Origin: Nematopogon swammerdamellus
Lineage: Eukaryota; Arthropoda; Insecta; Lepidoptera; Adelidae
NCBI GenBank assembly: GCA_946902875.1
Contig: OX336342.1
Location: 10,843,523-10,907,522, forward strand
Direction: 5' to 3'
DNA length: 64,000 bases
The notes below the pieces were generated by a model. That model searched no databases. It was not told the origin of the DNA and saw only the letters and a list, made by a program, of their open reading frames with translations. This document shows, in pieces, positions 54,840-64,000 of the stretch (its first letter is position 1; each line of letters begins with the position of its first letter). Position numbers and translations under genes: made by a program.

Positions 54840-55752
54840 AATAAATTCACGATTTCGTGGCTCACACGACTATCGAGCAGATTGGAAATGAATCTACGGA
54901 ATTCGAAAAAATATTGTCGCTGAGCGACACGAGAAAGTCGGGATAAGGAAAAGGTTAGTTGGGGTCTGATGATGGACCGGAAGGAAGCCATAGGAACTCC
55001 TAAATTACACATGATAAGCCCATCGTGTTTGGGCTCGTTGGATTTGTCTTCGCAAGTACTCTTGTCATATATGATGTCCAGGGTCCTGATGATGGAGCCG
55101 GAATGAAGCCATAGGAACTCCTAAACCACACATGATAAATCGAATGTGTTTGGGCTCGTTGGATTTGTCTTCGCAAGTACTCTAGTTATATGTTATTTCC
55201 AGGGTCTTGATGATGGAGCCGGAAGGAAGCCATAGGAACTCCTAAACTACACGTGATAAATCCACCATATTTGGGCTCGTTGGATATAGGAATATAGGTT
55301 AGGTTAGAACATGCGTCGCATTGAAAATTAATTCAACAAAATAAAAAAAATATATTACATTTATATATGTTTTATTATTTTTCAAAAACACAAGCAGCTT
55401 AAAAAATGTAAACTAAAATTTATACAGAAAAAGAGATAAGCTTTTGACATTATGTCTAACTAAAGTAACAAATTAATAAATATCAAATATAAAAATATAA
55501 TAATAAGGATATAGAAGATAAGAATATAGGTACCTATATTCCTATATTCTTATATCCAACGAGCCAAATATGGTGGATTTATCATGTGTAGTTTAGGAGT
55601 TCCTATGGCTTCCTTCCGGCTCCATCATCAGAACCCAACTAAACTTTTCCTTATCCCGACTTTCTCGTGTCGCTCAATATTTTTTCGAATTCCGTAGATT
55701 CATTTTCAATGTGCTCGGTAGTCGTGTAAGGCACGAAATCTGTGAATTTATT
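54840..55752. mobile_element. Foldback element with long terminal inverted repeats
   Basis: The left end (from AATAAATTCACGATTTCGTG) and the right end (complement from AATAAATTCACAGATTTCGT) are inverted repeats of about 200 bases. They share TGAATCTACGGAATTCGAAA, CGACACGAGAAAGTCGGGAT and GAAGCCATAGGAACTCCTAA. The left arm carries three tandem ~120-base units (GATGATGGA(G)CCGGAA at about 54968, 55088, 55209); the right arm has one. The centre (55330-55530) is AT-rich. No transposase. The small frame at 54824-55012 is terminal-repeat sequence. Confidence 0.8.
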
Positions 55753-56240
55753 GTTATAAAATATGAAATGTTGACATCGAACGTCGTAATCTAAATTAAT
55801 TTAGTATCCTAATAAATTACAGCATACGTTTTAAGTCCTGTAAATTTAATTCAATAATAATTAAATTGTTGATCACAGTAAACTATATGTCGCACTGTCG
55901 CACTTACAAAGCGCGACCTCGCGTCGCACTAAAGTGCGCATCTGACTCGCTCGTGTTGTACAGCGACGGCCAAGTTAATTATAACTTTAGCAAAGTCCGT
56001 TGGCGCAAATAAACAAGCAACCCCCTTGCGTAGTAGCGAAATATTTGGTAATACTTTACATGCGAGATAATCTAGATGACGCCAGTCCGCCCGAAGTGAT
56101 TTAAAAGTTGCGTAGGTGTTTACCTAACTTCTGATTAATGGCTCTCAAAGTTTTCAAATGTGTACACGGTATAAATCATGTACGTACATCAGGATAATAA
56201 TTTCTCTAAAATAATATTTGTTGTGTTGTAATAATTTTCT
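55753..56240. other. Non-coding DNA, nothing recognised
   Basis: AT-rich with a small GC patch near 55905-55965. Confidence 0.45.
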
Positions 56241-56463
56241 TTTTTTTTTTTTATGGAAACTTGACACGGTAAGAAGGGAAGGGACCTACAGTTTAACGTG
56301 TTATCCGAACCACGGTCAGCCTCCAACAGTCGGGCGGTCATCCATCCAATAACTGACCGCACCATTAAGCTGCCGAGGCTGACGATCCCTTAGTCGACTT
56401 TTACGACATGCGACGGGGAGAGATGCAGTGGGGCTATTCTTTTTAAGTACCGACCCCACACGG
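56241..56463 (-). mobile_element. SINE with head B plus tRNA/5S head, body deleted
   Basis: On the minus strand: GTACCGTGTGGGGTCGGTAC, GCCCCACTGCATCTCTCCCC and GACTAAGGGATC (head B), then GTCAGCCTCGGCAGCTTAAT (box A region) and CAGTTATTGGATGGATGACC (5S-like), GTGGTTCGGATAACACG (box B), ACTGTAGGTCCCTTCC, and directly the last bases ACCGTGTCAAGTTTCCATAA and an A-tail. It links head B and the tRNA/5S head in one molecule, which shows the full 5' order of the family. The middle of the body is missing. Confidence 0.8.
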
Positions 56464-56773
56464 TACAATAATAATGCATACGAGTGAAAGAACATCGTTT
56501 AATGGATAATGGGAAATATTAATAGTGTGATAGTGGAGAATAAAATTCTCGACTGTCACACTAGTGTGACACGGAGGAAAAAAATTATTCTGGTCCACAC
56601 TGGTGTGACAAAATGGTGTGACGGTTAGTCAGCACCCAAAATAATAATATCTACCTCAATGAAAAAAAATAATACACGAAAGATTCAATCTAAATTTCAG
56701 AGTATTATTTTATCATTCTTAATACAAATAATAATATGGCAGCAATGGTAAATCAATAGGAAAAATATCTTCG
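56464..56773. other. AT-rich non-coding DNA
   Basis: Short inverted motifs around CACACTAGTGTGAC and CACACTGGTGTGAC (56556-56612) are notable; otherwise nothing. Confidence 0.4.
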
Positions 56774-58137
56774 TACAGTTCCCGGCAGCAAATAATATGT
56801 GTCGAGTTTTAGTAAGCTATGTGAGCTATGTACGTACAACCGCGGGATATCTCGTCCGGTTGAACATAGAGTGTCGTCACTGCCGCATGTACTCGCACGT
56901 ATCTGTGCAACAGGGACGACGCTCTACAACCGGATTGTCTCTTCCTAAAGCTCGACACTCATTATTTGCTTTTTTATTATTATTTACAGCGCGACATATG
57001 GCGCCGAGCCACCTATAAGGTGTCTAACGACGCCCATGGACAGTCGGTCGTATGCGGGGGTTGCGAATGCAATGCTGGCCTGACAGGTCCCCATTCACGC
57101 CCCTCTTGAAGGACCCGAGACTGTACTTGGGGGGAAATATATGGGCAGGGAGAGCGTTCCAGAGTTTACCGGTTCTGTAGAGGAATGATCTGCAGAATCG
57201 ATTGGTACGCATCCGCGGTAAGTCCAGCGTGTAGGGATGCAATCCCTGCCCAGTGCGCGTGGTGCGAAGGTGGAAAGGGGACGCCGGGATCGCATTAAAC
57301 AGCTCCTACGAGCACCTCCATGGAATAAGCGATAGAACACACTTAGGGAGCCGACATCCCTACGGTTTTGCAGTGGTTCAAGATCGCAGGACACTGCGGG
57401 GTCACCTACTAGTCGCACGGCTCGACGCTGGATTGAGTCCAGAGGCGCAAGCTGGTATTTGGCAGAGCCATCCCACAGGTGCGAGCAGTACTCCAAGCAG
57501 GACCTGATCTGCGATTTATACAGAAGCAGCTTTTGGTCAGGCGTGAAGTACCGTCGCACCTTATTGAGTACGCCAAGCTTTTTAGAAGCCAGCTTGGCCT
57601 TCCCCTCGATATGGCGACGAAAGTTCAGGTCATGCGACAGTTCGACTCCGAGGGCCCCGAGGTGCTCCCTTAATTTAAGCGACGTGCCTTGGAATGAAGG
57701 AGCCGGTGTGAACGCCGCTCTCTTCGCACTGAACGCGCAAACTTGTGTCTTGGAAGCGTTGAACTCGACCAAATTACTACGGCCCCATTCGGAAATTAGA
57801 GCCGAGTGTGTGTTCGAGCTTAGACACAAGTCTTCGCCTCTTCTCATCCAGAACATCACGACTGGCTGAAGGGTGACTGGTGTAGGATCCGTGTGCCGTA
57901 CTGTCATCTGCATAGCAATGTATATTGCCCAGAGACAGCATATCATTGATATGCAGAAGAAACAGCGTGGGTGAAAACACAGATCCTTGTGGTACGCCGG
58001 CGTTCACTGACATGGCGTCCGACGAGCAACCGTCCACTAGGACCTGAATGCTACGCCCATGTAAGAAGTCGGCGACCCAGTCACAGAGGCTAGAAGGAAG
58101 TCCGAAAGCCGGCAGCAATTTGCTGCCGGGAAATGTA
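56774..58137. mobile_element. TA-flanked hairpin MITE split by a LINE
   Basis: The left part 56774-56969 (TACAGTTCCCGGCAGCAAAT ... GGGACGACGCTCTACAACCG ... CATTATTTGC) and the right part 58124-58137 (TGCCGGGAAATGTA) reconstitute the element at 25933-26111. The LINE sits six bases into the right terminal repeat. Confidence 0.85.
56970..58117 (-). pseudogene. CR1/Daphne-like LINE, RT to 3' end, frameshifted
   Basis: Read from the right: LLPAFGLPSSLCDWVADFLH, then the RT blocks NAGVPQGSVFSPTLFLLHIN and CYADDSTAHG with the YADD catalytic motif (58117 to about 57890). In a second frame to about 57250: EWGRSNLVEFNASKTQVCAF, HLGALGVELSHDLNFRRHIE, CLEYCSHLWDGSAKYQLAPL and RRDVGSLSVFYRLFHGG. In a third frame: RTNRFCRSFLYRTGKLWNAL with a stop near 57024. 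The two frameshifts inactivate it. The 5' half of RT, the endonuclease and ORF1 are missing. The 3' tail is (AATA)n-like (56970-56984 complement). ATTTGC flanks it at 56964-56969 and 58118-58123. Confidence 0.85.
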
Positions 58138-58763
58138 TACTTAAAGACATTGAAGTATGCTGCTTGCATTTCTAATAAGTTAGTACTATGTGATTATATA
58201 TTGTTATTTATCCTATGTATGTTTGTATTGCAATAATTTTAAAGTTGTAATAAAAAAAACATTAATTATTTATCTTCATTTGGAGAGGCCTATGTCCAGC
58301 AATGGAGGATTATGATCTCCGTGTAATATTATTCAGCTTAGTGAATTACTTAAATTACTCTACCTGAGTATAAAGCATAGAGATTGTGCTATCTATCCCC
58401 AGTAGTGAGACGAACTTAATTATTCAAAGTTCATTATTGTGTTACCTACCGAAGGCATTAGATTACCAGCCCAGCTCGGATAGAGCATGTACTGCATATA
58501 TAACAATGCAATTTAGTAGCAGGCAGGTAGGAAATTTCAATTAAAGTTTTCACGATCCAGCCGTTGTAAATAGAGACTTATCATGTGAGGGACTTGTATA
58601 ATAGTTGAGGTACAGTAAACTAATGCAAATAAACCACGACTGTGTTGTGTTTTCGTCCAAAAGTCGAACAGGAATGCAAAGGATAGTATGAAATAGCACC
58701 TTGTTCTAGCAGGCTCGGAATATGTTGCAACATTTTAACTTCAAGAACAAAATGTTGAAAAAT
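58138..58763. other. Non-coding DNA with a short RTE tail trace
   Basis: TGGAGAGGCCTATGTCCAGC at 58281-58300 is the GEAYVQQ region of the RTE tail; nothing else of that element remains. The remainder is AT-rich. Confidence 0.45.
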
Positions 58764-58768
58764 ATAAC

Positions 58769-58831
58769 TTTTTTTTTTATGGAAACTGACACGGTCGGCT
58801 ACATCACCTACAACGTCCGTGATGTCAGCCC
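58769..58831 (-). mobile_element. SINE 3' end fragment
   Basis: A T-run, then ATGGAAACTGACACGGTCGG and GTGATGTCAGCCC. ATAAC precedes it (58764-58768) and follows it (58832-58836), which I take as the target duplication. The SINE consensus also contains CATAACACC at this point, so the right boundary is ambiguous by a few bases. Confidence 0.7.
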
Positions 58832-59277
58832 ATAACACCTAACTAACATATATAAGGTGTTTCGTTAGTCATGTCAATAACTTCGGGAGGAATAATGTTT
58901 ATAGGGGCATTTTTTCTCCTAACAAAATAATAAAATCTAATGAGTAGCTGTAAAAACCAATCATAGTGACCTTGTGACTCACTTACAACAAACAGCTGTT
59001 CTGCGTTTGAACATAGTACGGTCATTGACCCCGTGCCGTACAATGCATGTTACACCCATGCTTGTTAACCTACATGTTAACATGCATGTTAACCTACTGT
59101 TACACCCAGGTTAATGTTTAGGTAGCAAACATGTTTTGTTAAATTTCTCGAAAAGTAATGCTAAAAACATATAATTTTTTTTGCGTAACCTGTTTATTTG
59201 AGTGTGTATGTAACCCTCCCGAAGTTATTGACATGACTAACGAAACACCTTATATATGTTAGTTAGTTAGGTGTTAT
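58832..59277. mobile_element. MITE-like element with ~58-bp terminal inverted repeats
   Basis: The left end ATAACACCTAACTAACATAT, AAGGTGTTTCGTTAGTCATG and TCAATAACTTCGGGAGG is inverted at 59214-59277 with one 4-base length difference (an extra TAAC). The interior includes CATGTTAACATGCATGTTAA. There is no coding capacity. The small minus-strand frames (58620-59043) cross the element and are not genes. Confidence 0.75.
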
Positions 59278-59827
59278 GGCGCGCGGGCTCTCTTGCAATT
59301 TATCCCTAATTTCATCGTTCTGTTCTGTCTCTGTGCCTAATTTTGGCAACATAGTGAATTATTTGTATGCCATGTGGTTATACCGTTGGAAAGGGTGTAA
59401 ACTAGCGAACTTTTTAAAGGAAAATGAAGCTCTCAATTGCTGTCATTTTTTTTTTTAATGAATTAAGAAATTAAGATTTTGTCATATTTTTACTCGTCTT
59501 CGGGACTTTGGGAGGTCATAAGTCCTTTTCATGGTATTAACTACATCAAATGATATTTTTTCTAGAAGAAGGATACATCGTGAAATCCAATAAATTTTAT
59601 TTCGTTCTGATACAATCATAAACAAAAAAGTTACAAGGGTTTGTTGGTGAGATTTTGGTAATTTTCAAAAATAAAGAAAAAAAATCCTATCTCGATACCA
59701 CGTGACAACTGACAAAAGGTGTCATAGGTCAAAACCTTGCAAATGACCCAACTTACCTACAAAAAAATTCTGTCGGTTCATGTGCCGAACACCCTGTATA
59801 TTCAAAGCAATTAAAGCTTATTAATAG
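59278..59827. other. AT-rich non-coding DNA
   Basis: ACACCCTGTATA at 59790-59801 is a motif that often ends insect MITEs, but I found no partner end. Otherwise unassigned. Confidence 0.4.
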
Positions 59828-60345
59828 AAAGCGCGACACATGGCGGCGAGCAATCCATAATGTGTCAAATGTCAGCCTCGGTAGCTCAGTGGTGCTGTCG
59901 GTCGACTGTCGGTCGGAACATAAGCACACCTCGGCGCGGTCAGTGGATGAATGGGTGACCGCTCGGCCATTGAAGGATGACAGTGGTTCGGATTCCATGT
60001 AATACTGTAGGTCCCTTCCCTTCTTATCTTACTACATAGGTGGTAGGGTTTATTTAACCAGCCCGGGTTGACACCACCGCACTGAATGAAAGGTCGCTTG
60101 AACCGGCTATGCACCTAAGTAGTTCGTATTTTTCGTACAGTTCAGTGTAGCCGGCACGACCGAAGGGAAACACTGACATGACACCTAGTTCACCAAGGTT
60201 TTATGGGCTGACATCACGGATGGGTTGACGAAGCCAACCGTGTCAGTTTTCATAAAAAAATAAAATAATAATGACGCCCATGGACATTTGGTTACATGCG
60301 GGGGTTTGGAATGCCATGCCGGCCTGACAGGTGCGTATTTCGTTC
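59828..60345 (-). mobile_element. CR1/Daphne-like LINE 3' end split by a SINE
   Basis: The pieces 59829-59871 (AGCGCGACACATGGCGGCGA) and 60274-60345 (ACGCCCATGGACATTTGGTT, GCCGGCCTGACAGGTGCG) together parallel 56985-57100 of the LINE above (GCGCGACATATGGCGCCGAG, GACGCCCATGGACAGTCGGT, GGCCTGACAGGT). It is therefore the 3' end of the same family in minus orientation. Confidence 0.75.
59872..60269 (+). mobile_element. Full-length SINE with tRNA/5S head
   Basis: It starts TCAGCCTCGGTAGCTCAGTG (box A), then GCGGTCAGTGGATGAATGGG and TGACCGCTCGGCC (diverged 5S-like segment), GTGGTTCGGATTCC (box B), the full shared body and an A-rich tail. AATG is duplicated at 59868-59871 and 60270-60273. With the copy at 6560 it defines the complete element of about 330-400 bases. 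The minus-strand frames over it are not genes. Confidence 0.85.
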
Positions 60346-60355
60346 CTGCCCCACG

Positions 60356-60505
60356 CTCAACTGGACTGCTCAACTTCGAATAGTTGAGCAGTGGGGATTC
60401 CCCACTGCTCAACTTGGGATGCTCAACTGTGTATAGTTGAGCAATGGGGAATACCGACGACTCAACTCATTAATTGCTCAACTATTCATAGTTGAATAGT
60501 TGAAA
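60356..60505. repeat. Cluster of GCTCAACT/AGTTGAGC hairpins
   Basis: CTGCTCAACT (60366-60375) pairs with AGTTGAGCAG (60382-60391). AGTTGAGCAGTGGGGA (60382-60397) pairs with TCCCCACTGCTCAACT (60399-60414). GCTCAACT/AGTTGAGC pairs again at 60421-60442, and TCAACTATTCATAGTTGA follows at about 60478-60495. The same sequence can therefore adopt mutually exclusive stems. Confidence 0.85.
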
Positions 60506-61676
60506 ATATATAGTATAATACATTGTGGAAAAAGGGGCACGCCCCTCACGCCCACGGTGTTTCTGTAGATCTCGCTAGATGATGTACAGTACAGTATATA
60601 ATAGAATGAATGAGTCAAATTAAACTGAATTCAGCAAAATTAGTCGACACACGCTTGTAATTATCCGCTTTCTCGTTTATTTAGCTAATCCGCAGCTTAT
60701 TAGCGCCTCTCCAAGTAATTCCATAGCGTCGATGCAACAATTCCATTAAAAGTTTAACTAACTCCTACTTACGTATGCTAATTGGAATTCGTCCATTATT
60801 TGGTCTAGTGAACTGGAGGGCGAGGGCGGGGGGCGGGTAGGGAAAGAAAGGTGAAGGCCGACGCGGTGCGGGGAATAAGCGGGAATAGAACGTAGCCCGA
60901 AGTGTGTTATCCGGGCGGACCCTGTTATCCGGACGAACTTGTTATCCGGCACGGACGATTGGAAATGAATTAAATTTGGGCGGTGCAGCGGTGGAGCGTG
61001 CCGTGGCGTCGGCGGCGACGCGGCCACACGCGACGTGGGCGCCGCCGCGGGCGGCTAGGCCTGGGTAAATCTGGTGTATTTGCTCCGCATGCTCGCGCGG
61101 TTGAATCTGTAAATTCGTCATGATTACAGTGGTTAGGTACGAGCAGGTTAAACAATTCCGATATATTTTTATTCGATAGAAATTAAAATTTCGAAACGAA
61201 GCCCGCATAGAAAGGAAATAAATATATCTCTTTATCAATCTCGGTCATTAAAAATTTATTTATTCATTTATTTATATAGAAGTTGAGAGAACGAACGAAA
61301 TTGATTTTAAGTGATTGTTTACTTCATATCCATTCTTATTATTCAACAAACAGCAAACATTGTGTATCTTTACTGCAATTCTAAAATATATCAGATATAT
61401 TTGTCTCATGTAATTTATATTTTGTATCTACTATTGCACACGTAGTATTATCAGAATCCAATTTCTTAGACTAAGGAGGATAATACTTAAGACTGTAAGT
61501 AAGCAGTAAATGAAAACTTCATTCAAGTTCTTTGAAAACTTTTACTTCGACTAAAGAAAACCTAGTAATAATTGAAAATCCGAAAGGAGAAACACATTTT
61601 CTGTAAGCTCACATAGAAGCAATAGAAACTTTAATTACGTTTTTATTTTAGCTTCAATGAGGTGCAAGGCATGATA
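60506..61676. other. Non-coding DNA with CpG-rich patches
   Basis: Bases 60815-60850 and 60975-61055 are GC-rich; overlapping frames in three phases (60758-61238, minus) arise from them. No domain recognised. Confidence 0.45.
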
Positions 61677-61963
61677 AAAAATCGGTCAAGTGTGAGTTTT
61701 ACTCACGCGCGAAAGGTTCCGTAGATCCACCATACTGTACATGTCTAAAAACTATATCCGTCTATCTTTTGTCTGTCTGCGATACAAAGTATCTATGGCT
61801 CCATCTATTGTTTATTAGTATGAATATGTACTAAGTAATCTATTCTTAGCACGTTTCTTGTATATGTACCCTCTTACTTTTATGCTTTTAGCTTTTTTTA
61901 TATAGACAGACAGGCGGGGTAGGCTTAGTAATAGGCTTCCGTACGGGGTACGGAAACCTAAAA
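61677..61963 (+). repeat. CGGTCAAGTGTGAG...ACGGAAACCTAAAAA repeat
   Basis: Starts AAAAATCGGTCAAGTGTGAG and AAAGGTTCCGTAGATCC; ends CCGTACGGGGTACGGAAACC. Shares the ATAGACAGACAGGCGGGGTA-like segment before the end with the copy at 23067-23424. Confidence 0.75.
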
Positions 61964-62715
61964 AGGGGTTCATATGCCGAAGAAAAACTGTTATTCATCA
62001 TAGAAAGATATATCGCGATGGCGCTAGAATATTTATTCACTACTATCTAATTCAAAATTGATAGATCGTCGTATTTTGGTTCGTCGTGATTCAAAATGGT
62101 GAAATCTATTTTACGTACCTCAACGAATAAACTCCATATTCACGCCTTTATTCACAATAACTACATATTCAGTTACTCCTTGGTCCAGCCGTCCGGCGTT
62201 TCTTGAACTCGTCATCTTCATGTGGGAAGCAATCACTTACGCGAGCTCTCCGCACCGCCGCGCCGGCTCCGCTCGTCGGGCATTCCCAGGCATATCGCCA
62301 GACGCTCTTCGGTACGCTGACTCTCTATTCCAAGTAGAACACAAAGAAACACTGAGTCAAGCAGCCCGGATTATATACCACCACACTGAGTGATAATAGG
62401 TAGAAACGACTATTAAAGTTAAAAAGTTATCTTCTCGCTATACAAAAGGAAATAAGTACTACCCCCTCAAAGATTCAGACACATTGCACACACGACAACC
62501 ACACTCACTCACCCTCGCACATACCACATTCACTCACACACACTGACTCACCCTCACTCACCTTTACACACATACACCCTCCCTCGTGACACAGTTATGG
62601 GCTAAGGTAGCCTCACATTATCATTATTACTGTTATTAATATGACATGTTTGGAATTTGTTTTATTTTAGCCTTATCGATTGTTGGAAATTTTAATAAGC
62701 GGCATTCATACGTGC
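61964..62715. other. Non-coding DNA with CACTCAC-rich stretch
   Basis: CACTCACCCTCGCACA-type imperfect repeats lie at 62495-62590. No gene recognised. Confidence 0.5.
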
Positions 62716-63045
62716 GGTACCGTGTGTGGCCGGTACTTTAAAAGTATAACCCCACTGCATCTCTCCCCGTGTATCTCGTAAAAGGCGACTAAGGGTTATG
62801 ACTCCCTTCTTATATTACTAGGTGGTAGGGTTTAACCCGCCCGGGTTGGTACCACCACACTGAATGAAAGGTCGGTCGAAACGGCTATATAAATAGTTAG
62901 TGTTTTCCGTCCAGTTCAGCGTAGCCGGCACGACCGAAGGTAAGCACTGACGTGGCACCAAGTTCACCCGGTGTTATGGGTTGACATCACGGATATTGTA
63001 GGTGATGTAGCCAACCGTGTCAGTTTTCATAAAAAAAAAAAAAAA
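62716..63045 (+). mobile_element. SINE, head type B joined to the shared body
   Basis: GGTACCGTGTGTGGCCGGTA, CCCCACTGCATCTCTCCCCG and AAAGGCGACTAAGGG, then the shared body and a 15-base A-run. Same arrangement as 13652-13987, which shows that the direct head-B/body junction was inherited by more than one copy. The target duplication is not clear. Confidence 0.85.
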
Positions 63046-63761
63046 TCATCTCTTAATTTTCCACCCGCACGAATGACGAATCGAACGCGACCCCCCCCTA
63101 CCCCCACCCCGCCCCTCCGCTCAATGGTAAGTTCGAAATTGAAATCCTAATTCTGGTCGCCAATATTATGTATACTGTTTTTATTACACAATATCTGCGC
63201 GTGTCACAAGTTGGAATAGGCTAGTTGCACGGTCCTCTGGCGACTGTTTTATTTAATAATATTTTGTAGCTTTGACATTACCTACAAGCGGAAAGTCTGG
63301 TGTACTTGCGGTATCCATTGCAAGGATTTTAGAAGCTTTGCTGTAGTCCACTTACTCATAAGTGGAGTATTTAACACACTAAGTATAGCACCAAAATTAA
63401 TATTAATAATATTTATATCCTTCATTAATTTATTTGTGCGTATTCTGAAAAAATGAAATAAAATTTAATTTTCCATTAATTTTGATGAAACCTTCAATTT
63501 CAGATAAAGCCTGAAACTTAACAATAATATTACCCGAACAAAGGCAATTATGTTCTAATTACCATTTGTAATGAGAACCATTTCGGGAATATTGTGATAG
63601 CATTTTGTGAGTTCGTCTATGTAGAATTCATTGCAAATTGAGAATTGTTTAATACCTCATTCATTTACTTACCGGCCTTATGTACATGCGTTTTTATAAT
63701 AACACAAACACGTCACAACTTCGCATCCTCTATCCCATGGTCATATACCTACTAACTACAT
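63046..63761. other. Non-coding DNA, nothing recognised
   Basis: A C-rich patch at 63090-63118, otherwise AT-rich. Confidence 0.45.
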
Positions 63762-63871
63762 CGCCAAACGTGGTAGTCGGAGTTGTGCTGTAATTTACAG
63801 GAGTAAAAGACCGATTACTCTGCTTACCCCGATTGTCGGGATACAGCGTGCGGTATGTATGTATGTATGTA
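63762..63871 (+). mobile_element. SINE 3' fragment, hairpin-body type
   Basis: GTAGTCGGAGTTGTGCTGTA, then GATTACTCTGCTTACCCCGA and GCGTGCGGTATGTATGTATG. Matches the 3' part of 39760-40100 with a deletion in one hairpin strand. Confidence 0.75.
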
Positions 63872-64000
63872 ACAAGGTAGCCGACATTACTAAGAAAATT
63901 TGCAAGCTGAAGTGGCGGCACATCCCAATAGACGGGTGCTCGAATTAAGGTCACGTATGTATAATCAAACTTAGTCTGGGCCACTCCCCGGCTAGGTGTG
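63872..64000 (+). mobile_element. RTE-like LINE fragment, runs off the window
   Basis: NKVADITKKICKLKWRHIPI corresponds to TKVVDIGHRVAKLKWQWAGN of the copy at 10590-11167. Downstream codons contain a stop and frameshifts (GGTCACGTATGTATAATC). CCCCGGCTAGGTGTG at the very end corresponds to the RPPARW region. Confidence 0.7.

Overview
This window looks like lepidopteran (moth or butterfly) nuclear DNA. I base that on its mix of repeats: RTE-type retrotransposon tails ending in the ARWxDD...GEAYVQQW block, CR1/Daphne-like LINE 3' halves, Helitron ends of the lepidopteran type (GCGAGCGAAGCCGCGGGC...CTAG), tRNA-derived SINEs with a shared 3' body, and the GGGTTCCGTA...TACGGAACCC repeat family. Element names follow family knowledge and my memory of such sequences; no database was searched. 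I see no intact host protein-coding gene, no rRNA gene and no convincing functional tRNA gene. Nearly every open frame is short and lies in a repeat or in AT-rich DNA without coding character.

Layout. 0-12 kb: AT-rich sequence with scattered SINEs, a short complete-looking non-autonomous Helitron (5178-5424), a full-length SINE whose head carries both tRNA-like boxes and a 5S-rRNA-like segment (about 6560-6890), and an RTE C-terminal pseudogene (10590-11167). 12-24 kb: several SINE-like units, a chimeric insertion with an 11-bp target duplication (17814-18162), and a 1.5-kb repeat with four ~315-bp internal tandem units (19229-20733). 24-36 kb: Helitrons carrying a 68-bp satellite (25048-25885 and 32525-34588), a TA-flanked hairpin MITE (25933-26111), and a five-part nested insertion around a perfect 128-bp palindrome (27186-28235). 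36-41 kb: two strong hairpins (36157-36254; 37039-37473), a 2-kb 68-bp array with trimeric higher-order structure, and a 721-bp tandem duplication.

41-51 kb: microsatellites, a broken intron-containing piggyBac-like transposase (44585-45093), and a 2.4-kb 100-bp satellite with an internal inversion (47403-49855). 51-64 kb: the C-terminal remnant of a restriction-like-endonuclease LINE, a tRNA-like retrosequence, a ~0.9-kb foldback element, a LINE nested in a MITE (56774-58137), a SINE at the end of a TIR element (58764-59277), a SINE inside a LINE 3' end (59828-60345), a cluster of small hairpins and further SINEs.

The elements do not form a pathway. What the window records is layered transposition and repeat expansion. 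I found no convincing new enzymatic or defence system. The observations most worth checking are the tRNA/5S chimeric SINE and its swapped heads, the two nearly perfect long palindromes, and the satellite arrays carried inside Helitrons.
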